64,000 nt of DNA from Natrinema mahii. Lineage in GTDB: Archaea > Halobacteriota > Halobacteria > Halobacteriales > Natrialbaceae. The position numbers and the translations under genes are program-made. Where the stretch lies: assembly GCA_000690595.2 (NCBI GenBank), contig JHUT02000013.1:1-64000 (forward strand), written 5' to 3'. The notes under the pieces were generated by a model. It saw only the letters and a program-made list of their open reading frames with translations, had not been told where the DNA came from and did not search any database. Numbering within the stretch: position 1 is the stretch's first letter; every line of letters starts with the position of its first letter. Positions 42,446 to 53,100 of this stretch are shown one piece after another.

Positions 42446-42689
42446 TCGGTCGATCGGCACGCAACCTATTCATCTCTTGTATTATAAAGTAAAAAGTCAA
42501 TGAACACCCGATCATGTCTCGATTGACGGGATTCCAGTCGATATCGAGAACACCTAATCAGGTAACGCCGATCCCACTGAAGTACCTGCAGAAACTGAGC
42601 CGATCATCTGTGGGTTCGCCACGTAGCTGTAATAGTACTCTTTAGCGGTTGATTTATAATATTTCGACGCATCTGGATCGGCGGTCATT

Positions 42690-42985
42690 ATCTTTACGTC
42701 GGCTGAGTCGATTCAGTAGGTTAAACCGAAGACACCACCAACGACGTGTTCGATCGAAGCCACAGCCAAGCATAGACAGACATGTTCTGAAGTTCTTGTT
42801 CGACAGGGTATATGTCGTAGATGTCTTGTAATAGTAATTCAGAAACTCATATGTGATCTCGTATCCGTCCCGTCTCCGGCGAGGCGAACACGTTGAGCTC
42901 TTCGAGAAACTCAAAGGAGAGATACTCAAACAACGCCAGCGCCTCCAAGACATTGAGTAACGCCTCCACCGAAAGACCATCTCAC
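42690..42985 (-). pseudogene. Decayed DDE transposase of a haloarchaeal insertion sequence
   Basis: Read in shifting minus-strand frames, this stretch gives LLNVLEALALFEYLL, then FEFLEELNVFASPETGRIRD, FLNYYYK, DIYDIYPVEQELQNMS and LGCGFDR. These pieces appear in the order I remember from the N-terminal half of an abundant haloarchaeal transposase family (the fragment order is what I rely on; the exact IS name I cannot give). Several frameshifts and stops separate them, so the element is dead. I see no clear terminal inverted repeats. The remainder of 42446-43105 holds only the promoter of the defence operon. Confidence 0.55.
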
Positions 42986-43105
42986 AGGGAACTGAGTATA
43001 TCATTTCAGCATCTCCTACATTAATTTGGGAGTTGTTCTACGAAAGCAACCGACTTAGACTAAGTAAAGGTTATAACACACCCATCAATTGATATGAGTA
43101 TCTAG

Positions 43106-43333
43106 ATGACTCAGAAAATAATTGGACAGAACACCGGCCATTCGGGCCGAGTAAACTTGTCCGGGCCTGAACTCGAGAAGTTCGATGCGGAGGTCGGGGA
43201 CGCAATCAAAGTCGATATTGCTGAGTCGAAAAAGATCGCCAAGGCAATTATTGATAACAGTTCGAAGAGTGAATTCGTAATTGTGTCTAAACCCGGAAGT
43301 AATTCATCAACGACAGAGGGAATCGATGAGTAG
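43106..43333 (+). CDS. AbrB-like small protein, first gene of the defence operon
   Basis: The 75-residue protein reads MTQKIIGQNTGHSGRVNLSG, then ELEKFDAEVGDAIKVDIAES, matching the swapped-hairpin AbrB/SpoVT pattern of small DNA-binding antitoxin or transition-state proteins. Its 3' end overlaps the DUF499 gene by eight bases, so both are in one operon. A TATA-like TTATAAC lies about 36 bases upstream. It probably regulates the operon. A plus-strand gene start at 43106 directly after a dead transposase may also indicate that this island was inserted here. Confidence 0.7.
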   Translation: MTQKIIGQNTGHSGRVNLSGPELEKFDAEVGDAIKVDIAESKKIAKAIIDNSSKSEFVIVSKPGSNSSTTEGIDE

Positions 43334-46300
43334 CGAATACCCCTCTCTTTTCAAGAGCTGTCAGCCGCGGGATGACGTCTTAGACGGCTCGCTTCAGGAG
43401 GAACAGTTCGCTGCAAAGCTCTCGACCGTCGTCCATAACCCTGATAAGGCAGCACCGGTCTACCGAGATCCCGATTCGTTCTACGATATGACGTATCCCA
43501 CCGAGGGGCTCAGAACATTACTTTCCAATCTCACAGGACGTTTCGTGGCGACGACAGAGTACGACCCTGGGTCATATACTTCGAGTATCCTCTGTCTCGA
43601 CACGCGATTCGGTGGTGGGAAAACGCACGATCTCATCGCAGCCTACCATCTTGCTGAGAACCCTGCCAACATTGACAACCTCTCCCATTACCTGCTGGAC
43701 GGTGATGAGGAACTTGCAGCTAACTATCAAGATGCGGTAGCAGAAGGTATTGACATCGCGACGGGTATATTCATCGGGACAAAGGCCGACAGCAAGGATG
43801 CCCGGCACGCCGACGATGATCCGAATGCCCCGAATACTCAGACGATGTGGGGCGAACTTGCGTACCAGCTCTACGGGCTTGATGGTTACGAGTATCTCAA
43901 GGACTACGATCAAGACCGAGACGCACCCGGTGAGGGAACGCTTTCAAAGCTCTTCGCTCAATACGACCAGCCGGCTCTCATCCTGATCGACGAGATCGCC
44001 GACTATATGAATAAGGCCGCGGGCACACCCGTCGGCGATAAGACGCTCGCCGACCAGACGCTTTCGTTCATGATGGCGCTCCTCGAGGCGGCTGCCGAAT
44101 CAGAGCATGTGACGGTCGTCTACTCCATCGCAGATACCGCCTTCGGCGAACAGGCTGACCGAGTTCGTGACGGTGTCCGTGATCACATTGAGGAAGTCAA
44201 CGAAATTGGCCGTCGGCAGCATAAGACGGTCACACCGACCGACGAAAACGAAATCGGACAGGTCCTCCAGCACCGTCTCTTTACGGAGGTTCCTGACGAG
44301 GCCGCACGCGAGGCCGCTGACGCATACTTCCGATTTTATGACCAAGAAGGCCGCCAGTATCCACAGGAAGCTACTGACGCCGGCTACGTGGATGTCCTCG
44401 CTCGCGAATACCCCTTCCATCCCTCACTAATCGACGCCCTCACAGACAAGATCGATACAATCCCACGGTTCCAGCGAACTCGTGACGCCCTCCGATTGCT
44501 CGCACGAGCCGTCTACTACCTCTGGAATCACCAACCCGACAGCTACGACCGCCATTGGATCCGCATTTACGACCTCACAGTCGCCGACGACGATCCTGGC
44601 GGCGGGATTCAGACAATACTTCGCGAGCGGCTGTTCGACTTCGTCGACCTCGGTCCTGCAGTTACCGCCGACATCTACGACGATGATGGCACAGCTCACG
44701 CCCAACTCGAGGATCGGAAATGGACTGAGAACGGCCTGCCACCCATCGGAACCCATCTGACAATGGCGGTCCTCTGGCACAGTCTCGCGTACGGTGAACA
44801 GGCAGCTGGCCTCACCCACGCCGATTTGAACCTCGCCATCGGCCACCCCGACCTGAACTTCGACGACTACGATGCCGCGCTCTCGGCCCTCCGGGGCGAC
44901 GATATGGACGCCGCGTGTTACTTCCTCTACGAGGAAGAGCGGATTCGGTTCAAGCAAGAACCAAACCTCATCCGAATCATCGATCAGCGGATCGAGTCTA
45001 CTCCAGAAGGGACCGCTCATTCGCGTTTCGAGAACCGTCTCACCTCGAAGGAGATCGGGGATGGCGGCTTCAAGCCAGTCGTATTCCCCGAATCGCCGGC
45101 GGACTTACCGGATACATCCGACACGCCGAAGCTTGCGGTTATGCATCCAGACACAGCTGCCGTTGAGGACGGCGGCGATACGCTGCCGAGCCGAGTGACC
45201 CAACTCTACGAGCAGCAGGCCGCAAAACACGAAGGGGAAACAGAGACACGCATCTACAAGAACTACGTTCTATTCCTCGCGCCTGACGACGATCGAATGG
45301 ATGCAGCGATCGATGAGGCGCGGCGTCTCGAAGCAATTGAAGCCCTGCTTGATAGCCCCGAGCAGAAAGCCGATCTCTCCTCTGAGCAAATCGAAGAGCT
45401 CCGGGAGCGAAGTGACGAGGCCCAATTGATGCTGGGGGAACTCGTCCGCAACGTCTATCGCCACCTCTACTACCCGGAACGGAACGGACTGACGCACATT
45501 ACCATCGGTGCGACTGAATCCAACGGCGGGACAACGCTGGTCGATGCTGTCCAGACAACGCTCGAGGATAAGATCGTAAAACGAGACGCTGGCGCACGTG
45601 GGTCCGCTCACGTCCAACAGAAGCTCTGGCAGCAGACGCAAGACGCTATGTCTACCGAAGCGCTGGTCAACCAGTACGCGAAGAAGCCGGGATTGGACTA
45701 CCTCTTCAGCACCAAACCGATTCGAGAGACTGTCTCCTCTCTCGTTAGTGACCACGGGTACGCCTATTGGGATGGCGAATCCGGGACAGCGTACTGGACC
45801 GGGACGACGGAGCCCGAGACGTGGCCACACCCTGAACCGTTCGCGGAATCCCCTGATGTTGAGACATTGATTCGGGACAGCGACGTCCAGATCGGGAGTG
45901 AGTTCGTTGTCTACCGGGACATCGACGCGCTCGTCGACGACCATCTTGATGAAATCGACCGGCCAGAACAGACGGTTGCCATCTGCGCCGAGTGTGGTTC
46001 GGAGGTTGAAAACCCAGAAGGCAGCGAACCCTACTACTGTGAGGAACACCAGTCCGACACGACGTGTAGTTCCTGCGGCAAAGAGGTCGCCAGCAAGCAG
46101 CTACTGGACGAACGAGGGCGATGCAAAGAGTGCCAGCCCGACGAGTCCTGGGAGGCGAGCAAGAAAATGATGTCTGCCTCACGGGCGTTCTCGGAAGTCC
46201 GTCGGGATGCGGAATCGAAGGCCGGAACTGACCGGACGCCGCTGCTCGAAGAAGTGACCATCCAGGTCGGCGGGGACGATCCCTTCCAGGCGGCTAAGTT

Positions 46301-46625
46301 CGTAAGTCAGCGGCCCGGATTCAAAGCCCGTGAAGACGCGGTGACGGTCCGAATGCAGTACGAGACCCGAACTGACGACGGGACGTACAGCGCGGAATTC
46401 ACCGGCTCACCAAGCCGATTCCGGGACGTGATCGACCAACCGGGCTCGTTTGGCGATGATCGAGAGACCATCCAGTTCCGGTTCCAATTCGACGAGCCTG
46501 AGCCAATCACTGACGAGGGCAAGGACCTCCTTGCTGCTCTCAATAACGACCTCGATGCAGACAATATTGACGTCCGTGTCGAGGGGAGTGGCCCGATTCG
46601 GGCGAGTTTGGAGGTGACGGTCTGA
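43326..46625 (+). CDS. DUF499-type P-loop ATPase of an Hma-like defence system
   Basis: From ATG 43326 the protein has 1099 residues. Near residue 91 it carries LDTRFGGGKTHDL, a Walker A motif, and near 216 PALILIDEIADYM, a Walker B motif. This is the pattern of DUF499 ATPases, which I know from anti-phage gene clusters. Near residues 886-940 lies a double zinc site (CAECGSEVEN, CSSCGKEV, CKECQP), an addition worth noting. A beta-rich C-terminal part follows. It overlaps the AbrB-like gene by eight bases and touches the next gene. Together with the methylase and helicase it forms the core of the island. Confidence 0.85.
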   Translation: MSSEYPSLFKSCQPRDDVLDGSLQEEQFAAKLSTVVHNPDKAAPVYRDPDSFYDMTYPTEGLRTLLSNLTGRFVATTEYDPGSYTSSILCLDTRFGGGKTHDLIAAYHLAENPANIDNLSHYLLDGDEELAANYQDAVAEGIDIATGIFIGTKADSKDARHADDDPNAPNTQTMWGELAYQLYGLDGYEYLKDYDQDRDAPGEGTLSKLFAQYDQPALILIDEIADYMNKAAGTPVGDKTLADQTLSFMMALLEAAAESEHVTVVYSIADTAFGEQADRVRDGVRDHIEEVNEIGRRQHKTVTPTDENEIGQVLQHRLFTEVPDEAAREAADAYFRFYDQEGRQYPQEATDAGYVDVLAREYPFHPSLIDALTDKIDTIPRFQRTRDALRLLARAVYYLWNHQPDSYDRHWIRIYDLTVADDDPGGGIQTILRERLFDFVDLGPAVTADIYDDDGTAHAQLEDRKWTENGLPPIGTHLTMAVLWHSLAYGEQAAGLTHADLNLAIGHPDLNFDDYDAALSALRGDDMDAACYFLYEEERIRFKQEPNLIRIIDQRIESTPEGTAHSRFENRLTSKEIGDGGFKPVVFPESPADLPDTSDTPKLAVMHPDTAAVEDGGDTLPSRVTQLYEQQAAKHEGETETRIYKNYVLFLAPDDDRMDAAIDEARRLEAIEALLDSPEQKADLSSEQIEELRERSDEAQLMLGELVRNVYRHLYYPERNGLTHITIGATESNGGTTLVDAVQTTLEDKIVKRDAGARGSAHVQQKLWQQTQDAMSTEALVNQYAKKPGLDYLFSTKPIRETVSSLVSDHGYAYWDGESGTAYWTGTTEPETWPHPEPFAESPDVETLIRDSDVQIGSEFVVYRDIDALVDDHLDEIDRPEQTVAICAECGSEVENPEGSEPYYCEEHQSDTTCSSCGKEVASKQLLDERGRCKECQPDESWEASKKMMSASRAFSEVRRDAESKAGTDRTPLLEEVTIQVGGDDPFQAAKFVSQRPGFKAREDAVTVRMQYETRTDDGTYSAEFTGSPSRFRDVIDQPGSFGDDRETIQFRFQFDEPEPITDEGKDLLAALNNDLDADNIDVRVEGSGPIRASLEVTV

Positions 46626-47266
46626 TGGCAAGTCGCGGATCGGAATTTGAGTCATCACCCGCCGAGGGAACAGAGGAAGATCGGTTGGTCCGCTATGGAA
46701 CAAGTATGTTCGGTGGCCGACCAACGTTCACGCTCGTTCGGCGAGAGACGGACAGTGGCGGCGAATGGACGCTCCACGAACTCCTCCCCCATGAGCAGGC
46801 TGAAGCCCGTCGTAATCGCTTGGAGCGGGATGGTCGCTCGCTGAGTATCACTCCAGTCGAAGACCTCATTTCGGACGTCGCCGGCGATGACCTCCTTTCC
46901 AAGCTCGACGGCTGGACATGGGATGAATGGGTTGGGGCAAAGGTCGCACGCCTTGACCCGACCCGCGTTCGTGCGCTCCAGGATGTCGTCCGGGGGGCGA
47001 TCGAGGACACGCCAGGGGAGACATCAGAAGTCCTCCGTGGCGGTGCTGGATTCGTGTTCCTACCTGAGACGGCGGGCGTTCGGCTTGCTGTTGCCTTCCG
47101 TGGCGTGAAGCCGCTCCAGCGAATCGACCGAATGCGGTCGCTGGCTCGAGGCGTTGCACGGATGAGTGATGAGGAGTGTTACTACTGGTATGCAAAGTGT
47201 CGATCCCCGTCGAGTCCGAACGGTGAAAAGGCCCTTCGAGTGTTGCTGACGGACCACATTGAGTGA
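46625..47266 (+). CDS. Small partner protein between ATPase and methylase, DUF3780-like position
   Basis: The 213-residue protein contains EEDRLVRYGTSMFGGRPTFT, LHELLPHEQAEARRNRLERD, WTWDEWVGAKVARLDPTRVR and FRGVKPLQRIDRMRSLARGV, the last ending in YYWYAKCRSPSSPNGEKALR. It occupies the slot of the anti-phage-associated DUF3780 proteins, and its arginine-rich C-terminal helix fits such a nucleic-acid-associated subunit. I am not sure of the family. It starts inside the stop of the ATPase gene (TGATG) and ends seven bases before the methylase ATG. Confidence 0.75.
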   Translation: MASRGSEFESSPAEGTEEDRLVRYGTSMFGGRPTFTLVRRETDSGGEWTLHELLPHEQAEARRNRLERDGRSLSITPVEDLISDVAGDDLLSKLDGWTWDEWVGAKVARLDPTRVRALQDVVRGAIEDTPGETSEVLRGGAGFVFLPETAGVRLAVAFRGVKPLQRIDRMRSLARGVARMSDEECYYWYAKCRSPSSPNGEKALRVLLTDHIE

Positions 47267-47273
47267 TCTAACT

Positions 47274-50162
47274 ATGAGTCAAAACCCCGAAAGTCAGGAT
47301 AGCGATTCAGAACTGAAGCGTGTCGCAATTGAGGGGACGCTTCCTCTGAAGGCAGTTGGTGTCGAGAATCTGAAGGAGGCTAACCCCTACTTTATGCCTC
47401 CTCATCGTTACCTCCATCCTTGGTTTGCTCGCCGCCCAACCCCCGCTTCTAGACTCGCTATTCTTTCGTCTGTACTCCCCCCAGAGGTGGATGCAAACAC
47501 GCTGCTTGATTGGATGCAGATCAAGCCTCGTGACAATATTGATGTCGATATTGAGGAGTACGTAGCTGAAAAGAAACGAACTGAAGATGACCGGGATGGG
47601 AACCTAGAGGACCACTACGGATATCCTCGTCCGTACACTCGGACGCCGACTTCAGATGAGAAGGCGGAGATGCACGAGTTGCTCCGGGAACATTGGGAAG
47701 GAGAGCTACCCACCGTCTTAGACCCGACTGCTGGTGGAGGCGTTATTCCGTTTGAATCTCTACGCTATGGCCTGCCGACAGCAGCGAACGAACTCAATCC
47801 CGTCCCAACTGTAATGCTCAAGGTCCTCCTTGAGTGTGCCCCCAATGTTGGTTCTCTTCAGAGCGAACTCAATCAGTGGGCCGACCGAATCAATGAGATC
47901 GCCGGGGAGGAGCTTGAACCATACTTTCCCAGTGACGGTGACAGACAGACCCCTTCACACTATGCGTGTACCTATGCGGTAGGCTGTCCGGAATGTGGCT
48001 GTGATATCCCGATAACGAAGAAGTGGTGGCTTCAGAAACAATCCTCTTCGAAAGGAGTTGCAGCACGTCCTTCTGTGTCTGAGGACGGGACCGAGATCAA
48101 GTATGAGGTTGTTAGATTGCCGGATGACGTTGAAAAGTCAGAATACAACCCTCAAGACGGACCTCATACTCGGAGTGGGGCTGAATGCCTCAATTGTGGT
48201 ATTGTAATGGAATCTGATACTATTCGAGACCGGATTCGTGATTATGAATTCGAGTATGAAATCTACGGCGTGAAATATGAGAAATCGGCCGGAGGAACCG
48301 CTTGGCGAGCGCCCATCCCAGAAGACTACGAAGCACAATCTAAAGCCGCTGATCGAATCGAATCTGACTTCGAACTTAGCTCCCTTTTGGATGTACCGCG
48401 CTATATTGGAGACGAGGATCGTGCGGGGCCGTACGGTGTCACCAAGTGGAAGGATGCTTTTACCCCAAGACAGCTAGTTACTCAATACGCGTATCTCCAA
48501 GCTTACAAGCAGTGCCAAACCGAGATCTTTGATCAGTACAATAACCAAAAAGCAGAGGCGATACTAGCAGTATTGGCGTTGGTTGCTGGGAAAACTGTAG
48601 ATCGAAATGTTCGATTTTCCCCACTGGACATTAGTAACGGTCTCCTCGGGAACGCCCTAGGTGGAAAGCACTTCACTCTCCAGTGGTCGTTTGTTGAAAA
48701 CAATCCTTCGGCAGGAAATCAGAGCTATCTGGATACTCTAGATCGAGTTAGAGACTCTTACGAAGAGATAGCTAATTATCTTCGTGATGAGGATGCAGAG
48801 GATGTCCATGTCTCACAAAGAGATGCTGCTGATCTGTCGTTTGATGCGGATTCCATTCAGGCAATTGTAATTGATCCTCCTTACTACGATAGCATCATCT
48901 ATTCGGAGATGTCTGATATGAGCTACGTCTGGCTCAAAGAATATCTCCAAGATATCTACCCAGACGTTTTTTCTGACGACCTTACGGACAAAAGCCAAGA
49001 AGCGGTCGCCAATGTGGCTGAATATGAGGAGGTTGCTACTGACTCAAAGTCCAAGTCCGAATTAGCTGCCGAGGACTATGAGAACAAGATGGCGGAGATT
49101 TTTCAGGAACTCTACCGTGTTCTTGAGCCCGGTGGCGTAATGACCGTCATGTTCACTCATAAGGAATCCAGTGCATGGGACACGCTCACGAAGTCGCTGA
49201 TTCGATCTGGATTTACCATCACCTCTACCCATCCGATTACTAGTGAAATGCCTCAGCGGACAGATACCCGAGGAGGAGGTTCAGCTGACAGTACCTTGTT
49301 GCTTACAGGGAGAAAACCGCACGACAGCAAGACGGACTCTGAGACATTACCAACCCTGTGGAGTGATGTTCGTACTGAAACCCGTGAAGTAGCGAAGGAG
49401 GCAGCCAGAGACCTGCTTGATGCTGGCCTCTCTCTGACGAAAACAGACGTCATCATTTCGGCTTTCGGACCGACATTGCAAGTCTACGCAGAGGCCTATC
49501 CTGTTGTCGATGACCAAGACAACGAGATTCCTCCCCGAAAGGCATTAGAAGAAGCACGTGAAGCCGTAACGCGAGTCCTCGTCGAGGAATATCTTGTGGG
49601 AGAGCGGCTCGGTGACTTAGATGACATTACAGAGTGGTATATTCTTTCCTGGTTAGTCCACGAATCAGACACCTTCCACTACGATGATGGCCACCAGCTG
49701 GGGCTTGGTATTGGTGTCGACATCGACAATATCAAACGCTCTACGAAAATCTGGGGGAAAAAACGCGGTGACATTCAACTGAAAACCCACGAGGATCGCG
49801 TCCAAGATATCACACTCCCACCCGAAGAAAGATCCAACCGGACGCCTGTCGACCCCGAAGCGCTGTCCTACACGATCGCCCTCGATGCGGTTCATGCCGC
49901 GATGCACATCTACAAGAAACAGGGCGAGGACATCGCGATTGATTGGCTCAAAGAACGTAACTTCGACACAGACGCTGGGTTCAAGGCAACGCTGAAAGCT
50001 CTCCTACAAGTCCTCCCCCAGAACAGTTCGGAATGGGAGGCTGCTCGCGACCTCGCCTTAGGCCGGACCCACGACGCGCTGGGTCTCGAATTCACCCCCA
50101 CAGATTTCACTGACAGCTCAGAAGAAACGCTCGAGCAGAGCGAACTCGGAGACCATATCTAA
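47274..50162 (+). CDS. DUF1156-type DNA methylase (adenine/cytosine-N) of the island
   Basis: From ATG 47274 the protein has 962 residues. Near residue 5-65 is HRYLHPWFARRPTPASRLAI, the DUF1156 opening. The cofactor motif DPTAGGGVIPFESLRYG is near residue 149 and the catalytic DPPYYD near 533, followed by SEMSDMSYVWLK. This is the amino-methyltransferase pattern. Two zinc-like pairs (CPECGCD near 238 and CLNCGIV near 305) are inserted between. Such enzymes mark host DNA in anti-phage systems. The gene up to about 49,800 is less GC-rich than its flanks, which hints at mosaic exchange. Confidence 0.9.
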   Translation: MSQNPESQDSDSELKRVAIEGTLPLKAVGVENLKEANPYFMPPHRYLHPWFARRPTPASRLAILSSVLPPEVDANTLLDWMQIKPRDNIDVDIEEYVAEKKRTEDDRDGNLEDHYGYPRPYTRTPTSDEKAEMHELLREHWEGELPTVLDPTAGGGVIPFESLRYGLPTAANELNPVPTVMLKVLLECAPNVGSLQSELNQWADRINEIAGEELEPYFPSDGDRQTPSHYACTYAVGCPECGCDIPITKKWWLQKQSSSKGVAARPSVSEDGTEIKYEVVRLPDDVEKSEYNPQDGPHTRSGAECLNCGIVMESDTIRDRIRDYEFEYEIYGVKYEKSAGGTAWRAPIPEDYEAQSKAADRIESDFELSSLLDVPRYIGDEDRAGPYGVTKWKDAFTPRQLVTQYAYLQAYKQCQTEIFDQYNNQKAEAILAVLALVAGKTVDRNVRFSPLDISNGLLGNALGGKHFTLQWSFVENNPSAGNQSYLDTLDRVRDSYEEIANYLRDEDAEDVHVSQRDAADLSFDADSIQAIVIDPPYYDSIIYSEMSDMSYVWLKEYLQDIYPDVFSDDLTDKSQEAVANVAEYEEVATDSKSKSELAAEDYENKMAEIFQELYRVLEPGGVMTVMFTHKESSAWDTLTKSLIRSGFTITSTHPITSEMPQRTDTRGGGSADSTLLLTGRKPHDSKTDSETLPTLWSDVRTETREVAKEAARDLLDAGLSLTKTDVIISAFGPTLQVYAEAYPVVDDQDNEIPPRKALEEAREAVTRVLVEEYLVGERLGDLDDITEWYILSWLVHESDTFHYDDGHQLGLGIGVDIDNIKRSTKIWGKKRGDIQLKTHEDRVQDITLPPEERSNRTPVDPEALSYTIALDAVHAAMHIYKKQGEDIAIDWLKERNFDTDAGFKATLKALLQVLPQNSSEWEAARDLALGRTHDALGLEFTPTDFTDSSEETLEQSELGDHI

Positions 50163-50180
50163 CTCGGAAAGCTTCCAGTT

Positions 50181-53100
50181 ATGACTAATTTACGTGAACG
50201 CGAGTGGCAGTCCATCTACGAGAGCAAACCCGAACAGGGTCGAGCACACTTAGTCAAAGACTTCTACGAGCCCGCACTAGAACGCAGTCAGCAATACGAT
50301 CGGATCGCAGGCTACTTCTCCAGTACAGCACTCGCGGCTGCTGCCAACGGCGTTCACGCCCTCGTAGAGAACAACGGTGAAATGCGGCTCATCGTCGGCA
50401 CCGAACTCTACGAGACAGATCGACCGGTCCTTGAGGCGCTCACCGACCGTCTCGAGGAGAACCTCGAGGATCTCGATGACGAACGCCTAGATGCGAATCT
50501 CCGAATTCTCGCACGTCTCCTCCGCAGAGGCCGTATCCATATTAAGGTCGCCTATCCACGCTCCTCCTCTCACGATTGGGAGATTTTCCACCCAAAAGTC
50601 GGACTCTTCCACGATAGCGATGGCAACACGATTTCGTTCGAGGGCAGCGTCAACGAGACTGTCGGCGGCTGGGCTCGCAACTACGAGCGGTTCAAAGTCC
50701 ACCGTTCGTGGGTTCCTGAGCAGGCAGACTACGTTGCCGGCGACGAGGAGACCTTCGAGCGGCTATGGAGTGGTGAACACCCCTTCGTCGAAGTGTATGA
50801 CCTCCCCAAGGCGATCGAAGAGGACATCATCGACTGGAAAGCTCCCGACACCGAGAGCGACCTCCAGGAAGCGATTCAGATTGCGAACGGGACAGCCCCG
50901 CCGACGGAGCTGGACAAGGCGAATATCATCCAAGATGGACCCCTCTCCCCCGGCGGGCTCGCACTCGCCGAGGAAGCGAGCACGATTACGCCGTGGCCAC
51001 ATCAACGAGTCGTCTCGGATACACTGGTCAACACCTACCCGCAGAGCTTCCTTCTGTGTGACGAGGTGGGGCTCGGGAAGACGATTGAGGCGGGTCTGAC
51101 CCTTTCTCGGCTTGGGCTCACTGGCGAGCTCGAAACCGGGCTGTTGCTGGTCCCGGCAAGCCTCCAGCAACAGTGGCAGGAAGAGCTCTGGGAGAAATTC
51201 AACATCAACGCCGTTCGCTTCGACCGGGACACAGCGGGAGATCATGTATTCCGAGACGTCCGTGGTCACGACCACTATCCACCATTGGTGGCGGACCTCG
51301 ATCTCGCCGGCGAGGCCGAGTGGGTGGAAAGCCCCATTTGGCGGTTCCTCTACGAACAGCAGTCGAACGACACCGATGCATCGTCGCCGCTGGATGGGCC
51401 GGTGATCGTCATTATGTCCTGGCACACTGCTCGTCTCGACGACCGGTGGGATCAGGTCGCTCCCTTAGACCAGGTGTCCGACAGGTCACGGAATGTCATC
51501 CCGGCGAGTTGTCGCGGCCGTGACCACGATCTGGAAGATCGCATGGGTGTTTGGGACGCCGTCATCGTCGACGAGGCACACAACGCCCGACGCGGCAGTA
51601 ATTTCTACGCTCTTCTCGAGCAGCTTCGCGACTATACGCACGCCTACTATCTCCTGACTGCCACGCCGATGCAATTGCATGCTGGCGAACTCTACGATCT
51701 GATGCAGCTGCTGGACCTTCCGGGTGGTTGGGATAACCGGGATACCTTCGTTGAGTTCTTCGAAACCCGAGACGGGCTGTCGCAGGCCCTCGACGAGGTT
51801 TTCGATGACTCCAGTTCGGAGTCTGACGAAGCGGACGCTTCCTGGAACACGCAAGCCACGCTCGATGGACTGGAATACCAAGACCGGCTTCCGATGGATC
51901 GACCATTCTCCTCAAAAGTCTTCCAGCACCTCGCAGATGAACTCGAACTCAATGTGGACGGACAAGACCGTGCCATCGCCAAAGAGCGCGTACTGACCGC
52001 GTGTCGGCTCGCACGAGCCTACGGGGACGCCTACGACGGCTATCTCGACCGCGTCGACGACGCGATGGCAGACTATGATATCGACCGCTTCGAGGCAAGC
52101 GAAGATACGAAACTCAAACGGCTCCTCTACCCCGACGACGCCGACGAATGGTTGATGGCGTCCCGCAGCGACCGGCAGGACGCACTTGATGAACTCTCCC
52201 CGGGCGGTTGGCGAGTTATCCGCGATGTTCTCGCAGAGTCTACGCCCGTCGACGCGCTCATCCACCGGAATACACGGGACACCCTCCGGAAGTACGAGGC
52301 GGTCGGTCTCCTCGACACGACCGTTCCAGACCGCAACCCCGAACAACGGAAAATCGAACTCACCGAGGAGACACGGGCGGTCTACGACCAGATCGACGAG
52401 TACACACGTGAGTTCTACAAGCGAGCCCAACAGACTGACGAAGCCCAAACACGCGCCATCGGGTTCGTGATGACCACGTACCGGCAGCGACTCACGTCGA
52501 GTGTCTATGCAATCAGTCAGAGTCTGAAACACCGACTCGAAACGCTTCGGGCGCAACGAACCGTGCTGGCCGGTCGAGAACGCGCTCGCGACCGTGACTA
52601 CGGTGATGCAGAGCAGGTCGTCCTCGAAACGCTACAAAATGCGGACCTCGAAGACGGGGACGTTCTGGATGAACTCGACGCTAGTAGCGACGACTTGGAC
52701 CTCTCTGAACTCATCCCAAGCGTGACTGAAGAGGGGAAACAGCTGATCGAGGAAGAAATCGAGGCCTTGGAGGCATTCGTCAACGACTTAGACTTGGTTG
52801 ATACAGACCCGAAGATCCAGCAGTTGTACGACGACCTCGACGAGCTGGACCGGGCTGGCCACAATCGGGTGATTGTCTTCACGCAGTACGCGGACACAAT
52901 GGACTTCATCCGGAACAGTCTCGCGGACCTTCTCGGAGCGACTATCGCGACGTATTCCGGTCGTGGCGGCGAGCTGTACGATCCTGATTCTGAAACTTGG
53001 GAGCACGTCGGGAAAGAGCGTGTGAAGCGTGAATTCTCACGTGACGATGGACAGGTCGACATCCTCGTCTGTACCGACTCCGCGAGTGAGGGGCTAAACC

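Noticed and set aside
42649-43004. Open frames of 60 and 116 codons on either strand
   Set aside because: They cross the frameshifted transposase remnant; no single frame carries the whole match.
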